This document shows positions 5,897-8,198 of a stretch of DNA of 8,198 nucleotides, piece by piece. Under the pieces are notes generated by a model. It saw nothing but the letters and a program-made list of their open reading frames with translations. It was not told the origin of the DNA and did not search any database. A program made the position numbers and the translations under genes. Each line of letters starts with the position of its first letter. The first letter of the stretch is position 1. Origin of the DNA: Desulfobacterales bacterium (GTDB taxonomy: Bacteria; Desulfobacterota; Desulfobacteria; Desulfobacterales; ETH-SRB1); assembly GCA_030017395.1 (NCBI GenBank), contig JASEIZ010000087.1, positions 1 to 8,198 of the forward strand, read 5' to 3'.

Positions 5897-6050
5897 TCCG
5901 CTGCCGGTGATCCTAGCAACAGGAGGAACGCTGGGGACCATAAACAAAATTGACATGGGATTGAGGGAGTTGAAAAGCGCAGTACCGATGGCGAGCAGGG
6001 CAACATAAACTCTAACGGGGGTAAACCCGGGTCAGTTCAGGTGGAAATAG
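5893..6050 (+). pseudogene. Beta gene remnant (frameshift and nonsense codon)
   Basis: ATG at 5893 overlaps the alpha stop as in copy B, but about 2 extra bases near 5905-5909 shift the frame and ATG leads to TGA after five codons. From 5909 the ancestral frame is recovered: ILATGGTLGTINKIDMGL, then KSAVPMASRAT. A TAA at 6006-6008 follows where copy B has TCC. Beyond it the frame still encodes a recognisable C-terminus, GVNPGQFRWK, ending at TAG 6048-6050. The similarity is at protein level, so the gene diverged under coding constraint before it decayed. Confidence 0.6.
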
Positions 6051-6141
6051 GGTTAGTCACAAATCCACATCTGCTTTGACTATACTTTTGTTCAAATACG
6101 AATACCGGAAGAAGGATTCCTGCTGGTATGATGTAAGAATG

Positions 6142-6150
6142 TGGTATAAT
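6142..6150 (+). promoter_or_regulatory. Extended -10 promoter for mntA-hepT
   Basis: TGG followed by a perfect TATAAT (6145-6150) forms an extended -10. A second TATAAT lies at 6157-6162. No strong -35 box is seen. Just upstream, 6102-6128 holds an imperfect inverted repeat (ATACC...GGTAT with inner AGGA/TCCT) that might be an operator. The leader to the ATG at 6190 would be about 30 nt. Confidence 0.5.
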
Positions 6151-6189
6151 AATAGATATAATATGAGCAATTTAAAAGGAGAGAAAACG

Positions 6190-6480
6190 ATGGGTGCGGA
6201 AGAGATTATTGCAGCCCTTAGGGATAATAAATCAAACATTGAAAAGTATGGCGTTGACAGGATAGGTCTGTTCGGGTCCTACAGCAGAAACGAGCAATCG
6301 GACGGTAGCGATGTTGATATTCTGGTCAGGTTTAAAAAAGGATGTAAAACATTCGATAATTATATGGGCCTGAAATTTTACTTAGAGGATTTACTCGGCA
6401 AAAAAGTCGACCTTGTTATAACGGAGAATATTAAGATTGAACTGAAAGACGAGATTCTGGGAAGTGTTAAATATGCGTAA
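6190..6480 (+). CDS. mntA: MntA-type minimal nucleotidyltransferase antitoxin
   Basis: The 96-residue protein contains GSYSRNEQSDGSDVDILV (29-46), an exact GSx10DxD nucleotidyltransferase motif (G29, S30, D41, D43). A third acidic residue, D74, is in KKVDLVI. This is the MntA family, which AMPylates a tyrosine of the HepT toxin and so neutralises it (type VII toxin-antitoxin, known from related systems). ATG at 6190 follows AAAGGAGA (6175-6182) at suitable spacing. The frame is open further upstream to about 6076, but those codons lie within the promoter and lack a ribosome site. The stop is overlapped by hepT. All catalytic residues are present. Confidence 0.9.
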   Translation: MGAEEIIAALRDNKSNIEKYGVDRIGLFGSYSRNEQSDGSDVDILVRFKKGCKTFDNYMGLKFYLEDLLGKKVDLVITENIKIELKDEILGSVKYA

Positions 6481-6820
6481 TTGCAGAGTCTATTTAAGGG
6501 ATATACTGGACTGCATAAACAGGATTGATAAATATACAAAGGGAATCCAGTATAGCGAATTCGTGAAAGATGAACTGATACAGGACGGGGTTATAAGAAA
6601 CCTAGAGATAATCGGCGAGGCGGTAAAAAAACTTCCGGCAGAAGCGAGGGAAAGCAGTCCGGATATTGAATGGAGAAAGATTGCAGGGTTGAGGGATATA
6701 TTGATTCATGATTACTTTGGTATAGACCTCGACATTATATGGGATGTAAAGGAAAACAAGATACCTGTTTTAAAAAGGGCAGTTAAAAAGATGCTGGATG
6801 AAGATCAAAACACCAAATAA
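6473..6820 (+). CDS. hepT: HepT-type HEPN ribonuclease toxin
   Basis: The 115-residue, all-helical protein (DUF86) carries LRDILIHDYFGID at 73-85, an exact RX4HXY motif: R74 and H79 are the HEPN RNase residues, and Y81 is the tyrosine AMPylated by MntA in characterised homologues. The earlier conserved segment NLEIIGEAVKKLP (43-55) is also typical. ATG at 6473 follows GGGAAG (6459-6464) with 8-nt spacing and overlaps mntA by 8 nt, so translation is coupled. The GTG at 6464 is possible but lies within the ribosome site. The product is expected to act as a dimer and to cleave or block tRNA/mRNA when unmodified. It looks intact. Confidence 0.92.
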   Translation: MRNCRVYLRDILDCINRIDKYTKGIQYSEFVKDELIQDGVIRNLEIIGEAVKKLPAEARESSPDIEWRKIAGLRDILIHDYFGIDLDIIWDVKENKIPVLKRAVKKMLDEDQNTK

Positions 6821-6850
6821 CACTTTAATTTTAGAGCTAAAAAGACACAC

Positions 6851-6897
6851 AGACCTCGGTAACTTATGCGTATGTTCCTGAGGCTTTAATTTTATTT
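6851..6897 (+). terminator. Imperfect hairpin after hepT, probable weak terminator
   Basis: AGACCTCGGTAAC (6851-6863) pairs imperfectly with GTTCCTGAGGCTTT (6874-6887), followed by a T-rich stretch. The GAGGCTTT right arm is shared with the hairpin at 5685-5727, which makes this the reduced head of repeat copy D. Termination strength is doubtful because of mismatches. Confidence 0.45.
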
Positions 6898-6939
6898 AAA
6901 CGGGTAATCGGGAGGTGCGTATTGTGATAGAAATCCGAA
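6851..6939 (+). repeat. Repeat copy D (hairpin head joined directly to the tail end)
   Basis: The hairpin and the following AACGGGTAAT...AGGTGCG match the head of copy C (ACAGGTAATGATGAGGTGCG). From GGTGCG on, the sequence TATTGTGATAGAAATCCGA matches the end of copy A (491-510), not the alpha gene. The alpha and beta genes and the structured tail are absent, as expected from a deletion between two GGTGCG motifs. A short GTG-started 11-codon frame (MIEIR..., 6924-6959) begins after a good ribosome site. Confidence 0.6.
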
Positions 6940-6954
6940 TTTTTACAGCCGGGT

Positions 6955-7097
6955 TTTAAGGTTTATAATCTGGATATAGACCAAATAAGACTAGAATAAC
7001 GTGCAAAATTAAACCCGCAAGTATATGGTGCAAAAATGCTACGTAATACTTAAAAATATTAGTATTATGTAGTAATATTAAACCGAGATGATTATAA
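6955..7097 (+). repeat. Relic duplicate of the abiE promoter and leader
   Basis: TTTTAAGGTTTATAAT...CTGGATA at 6954 onward and the stretch to 7097 align with 3791-3938. Twenty bases, atattagtattatgtagtaa, are identical at 3901-3920 and 7056-7075, and are followed by ATTAAACCGAG-TGATT in both. The operator-like inverted arms TAATACT (7044-7050) and AGTATTA (7061-7067) are kept, but TATAAT has become GTAAT and the abiEi ATG is missing. No abiEi coding sequence follows. From 7098 to 7147 I see nothing further. Confidence 0.7.
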
Positions 7098-7147
7098 AAA
7101 AACGAATAAGAAAAGTTCTATTTGGGAACATTATATGTGAAACAAAA

Positions 7148-7180
7148 TTGACATTTGATTAAAAGTTCAATATAATGTCA
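7148..7180 (+). promoter_or_regulatory. Consensus promoter with overlapping inverted repeat for the Xre regulator
   Basis: TTGACA (7148-7153), a 17-bp spacer and TATAAT (7171-7176) form a perfect vegetative promoter. TGACATT (7149-7155) and AATGTCA (7174-7180) are exact 7-bp inverted arms that cover both boxes, a probable operator for the Xre protein encoded just downstream. The predicted start near 7183 leaves a leader of only about 15 nt, consisting of little more than the ribosome site. Confidence 0.75.
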
Positions 7181-7197
7181 TTGAGGAGATGAGTGCC

Positions 7198-7536
7198 ATG
7201 TTCAATAGTCTGGGAGAGAAAATTTCAATGCTGCGCAAGGAAGCCGGCCTTACACAGGCGCAAATGGCTGAAAAGATAGGGATCAGCCGTCCGTCTCTTG
7301 TTAAAATTGAAAATTCACAAAGAGCCATATCTCTTGAAGAAGGAGATGTCATAAGCAAAGTTTTAGGTGTAAGCCTCGACAGCCTGTTGGCTGATGAAAA
7401 TGACAACAGCGAGGAAAAATCCTTTGCAAAGGCATTTAAAGCAAAGGGAATGACCGATGCTAATTTGGCCGAAATTGCAAAATTTGAACTGCTGTTTGAT
7501 GCATTGATTACCCAAGACAAGATATACAGGGGGTAG
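7198..7536 (+). CDS. Xre-family helix-turn-helix repressor (ImmR-like)
   Basis: The 112-residue protein has an N-terminal Xre/Cro-C1 helix-turn-helix at about 3-64: LGEKISMLRKEAGLTQAQMAEKIG, then SRPSLVKIENSQR (30-42) as recognition helix and turn, and LGVSLDSLL. The C-terminal 45 residues are charged, with no recognised domain. ATG at 7198 is chosen because GAGGAG (7183-7188) lies 9 nt upstream; the in-frame ATG at 7189 touches that site directly. It likely represses its own promoter through the inverted repeat at 7149-7180. The partner peptidase gene starts 4 nt after its stop, the arrangement of ImmR/ImmA-type switches, where the peptidase removes the repressor. It could also be the antitoxin of a COG2856-type pair. 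Confidence 0.88.
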   Translation: MFNSLGEKISMLRKEAGLTQAQMAEKIGISRPSLVKIENSQRAISLEEGDVISKVLGVSLDSLLADENDNSEEKSFAKAFKAKGMTDANLAEIAKFELLFDALITQDKIYRG

Positions 7537-7540
7537 CGAT

Positions 7541-8198
7541 GTGGATACTTACAAAAGATTAATCTATAACAGGATAAAAAGACTGCGGCAGCAATACAAT
7601 TTAGGTAATTATTGTGGCCGCAGTATTTTTGATGTTATAGAAAAAATTGAGATTGATGGAGAAAATCCGCTTTTATTCAGGCTTCCGTTTAAGAATAATG
7701 AGCTTTCCGGGTTTGTCGGGTACAAAAAGGGCAGGTTTTCCGTTTTTCTCAATTCAAGCAGGACGCTGGGCTACGAAGTGTTTACGGCTGCCCATGAAAT
7801 TTATCATCTCATCGAAAATACGTCCGTTATCAGGGAAAATACCGTTGTCGAAGAATATGAAACGCTAGAAAAGGAAGCGATGGAAACGGCAGCGGATCTG
7901 TTTGCGGCAGAACTGTTAATGCCCGAAGGTGACATTACAAGGGAATATGAACGTTTAATGAAAACCAATGGCTTGAAAAAACCCGACGAAACATTGATAA
8001 TAAACTTGCAGCAACAATATTTTGTCGAATATAAAGCGGTTACAAAGAGGTTAAAGGAGATAGGCATTATTGACGAAAAGGAAGAAACAGCTCTAAACAG
8101 AATTCTTGACAGGAAGGATGAGCTTGTCAAGCTAACCCAGAAAATAGGTTATACGAACCAACTGAATGAACCGTCAAAAGCGGTTCATCTTCCGAGGA
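7541..8198 (+). CDS. ImmA/IrrE-type zinc metallopeptidase (3' end outside window)
   Basis: At least 219 residues are visible, open to the right edge. AAHEIYHLIE (83-92) is a HExxH zinc motif (H85, E86, H89). ETAADLFAAELLMP (115-128) matches the second ImmA/IrrE signature, with E115 a likely third zinc ligand. GTG at 7541 is the start: AGGGGG (7528-7533) lies 7 nt upstream, and the ATG at 7539 is in another frame that stops after seven codons. ImmA/IrrE peptidases cleave Xre repressors in mobile elements, or regulators in stress responses; the adjacent xre gene is the expected substrate. In ICE systems such a pair controls excision, but no integrase is visible in this window. It may equally be a toxin-antitoxin-like pair. 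Confidence 0.88.
   Translation, partial: MDTYKRLIYNRIKRLRQQYNLGNYCGRSIFDVIEKIEIDGENPLLFRLPFKNNELSGFVGYKKGRFSVFLNSSRTLGYEVFTAAHEIYHLIENTSVIRENTVVEEYETLEKEAMETAADLFAAELLMPEGDITREYERLMKTNGLKKPDETLIINLQQQYFVEYKAVTKRLKEIGIIDEKEETALNRILDRKDELVKLTQKIGYTNQLNEPSKAVHLPR

Larger units (their letters stand above)
5685..6073 (+). repeat. Repeat copy C (5' part with an internal deletion)
   Basis: The hairpin head, alpha gene and most of the beta gene align with copy B (3181-3546). After the beta stop, about 110-120 bp of the structured tail are missing. The sequence resumes with a short diverged piece, GGGTTAGTCACAAATCCACA (6050-6069), equivalent to GGGTTAACCACAACTCCACA in copy A. The copy lies between the abiE and mntA/hepT cassettes. 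Confidence 0.75.

Noticed and set aside
201..6073. CRISPR array or insertion sequence as explanation for the repeats
   Set aside because: The repeats are long, few, contain reading frames and lie kilobases apart. No transposase and no clear target-site duplication was seen.
6076..6189. Upstream extension of MntA by 38 codons
   Set aside because: These codons cover the extended -10 promoter and lack a ribosome site. The ATG at 6190 has a good one and gives the usual family length.
201..7097. Integron cassette array
   Set aside because: The cassette-plus-repeat layout is suggestive, but no paired RYYYAAC/GTTRRRY core sites were found at the repeat ends, and no integrase is visible.
7647..7868. 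Plus-strand 73-codon frame
   Set aside because: It overlaps the ImmA/IrrE gene in another frame. The HExxH frame that starts with GTG at 7541 explains this DNA.

Overview
This looks like an accessory (defence / toxin-antitoxin) island from a Gram-positive, probably clostridial, Firmicute. The reasons are strong GGAGG-type ribosome sites, TTG and GTG starts, TATAAT/TTGACA promoters, and gene families typical of that group. A Peptococcaceae-like host with a GC-richer core genome is a guess: the repeat units are GC-rich, while the cassettes between them are clearly AT-rich. All recognisable genes are on the + strand.

Layout. (1) 1-278: 3' end of an unrecognised small glycine-rich protein, running in from the left. 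(2) 201-494: copy A of a repeat. (3) 495-777: AT-rich leader with palindromes and an extended -10 promoter. (4) 778-3100: cassette 1, a 488-aa ParB-like protein followed by a D12-class adenine methyltransferase, with no recognisable restriction nuclease. (5) 3181-3762: repeat copy B, the most complete: terminator hairpin, two tiny overlapping genes here called alpha and beta, and a structured non-coding tail. (6) 3795-5658: cassette 2, an AbiEi/AbiEii type IV toxin-antitoxin pair with a promoter and palindromic operator candidate. (7) 5685-6073: repeat copy C, partly deleted. (8) 6142-6820: cassette 3, a MntA/HepT toxin-antitoxin pair. (9) 6851-6939: repeat copy D, reduced to the hairpin and the tail end. 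(10) 6955-7097: a relic copy of the abiE promoter and leader. (11) 7148-8198: cassette 4, an Xre repressor and an ImmA/IrrE-type metallopeptidase that runs off the right edge.

How it works together. Each cassette appears self-contained, with its own promoter region and, in three cases, a hairpin terminator-like sequence downstream. Gene pairs are tightly coupled: 8-nt overlaps in AbiEi/AbiEii and MntA/HepT, and a 4-nt gap in Xre/ImmA. The same repeat lies at every cassette junction in differing states of decay. Alpha is broken by one nonsense codon in copy B, and beta by a frameshift and a nonsense codon in copy C. This suggests an island that gained and lost modules by recombination between repeats. 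The least familiar parts are the ParB-like/methyltransferase pair, the alpha-beta gene pair and the structured repeat tail. Identity estimates are by eye; no database search was possible.
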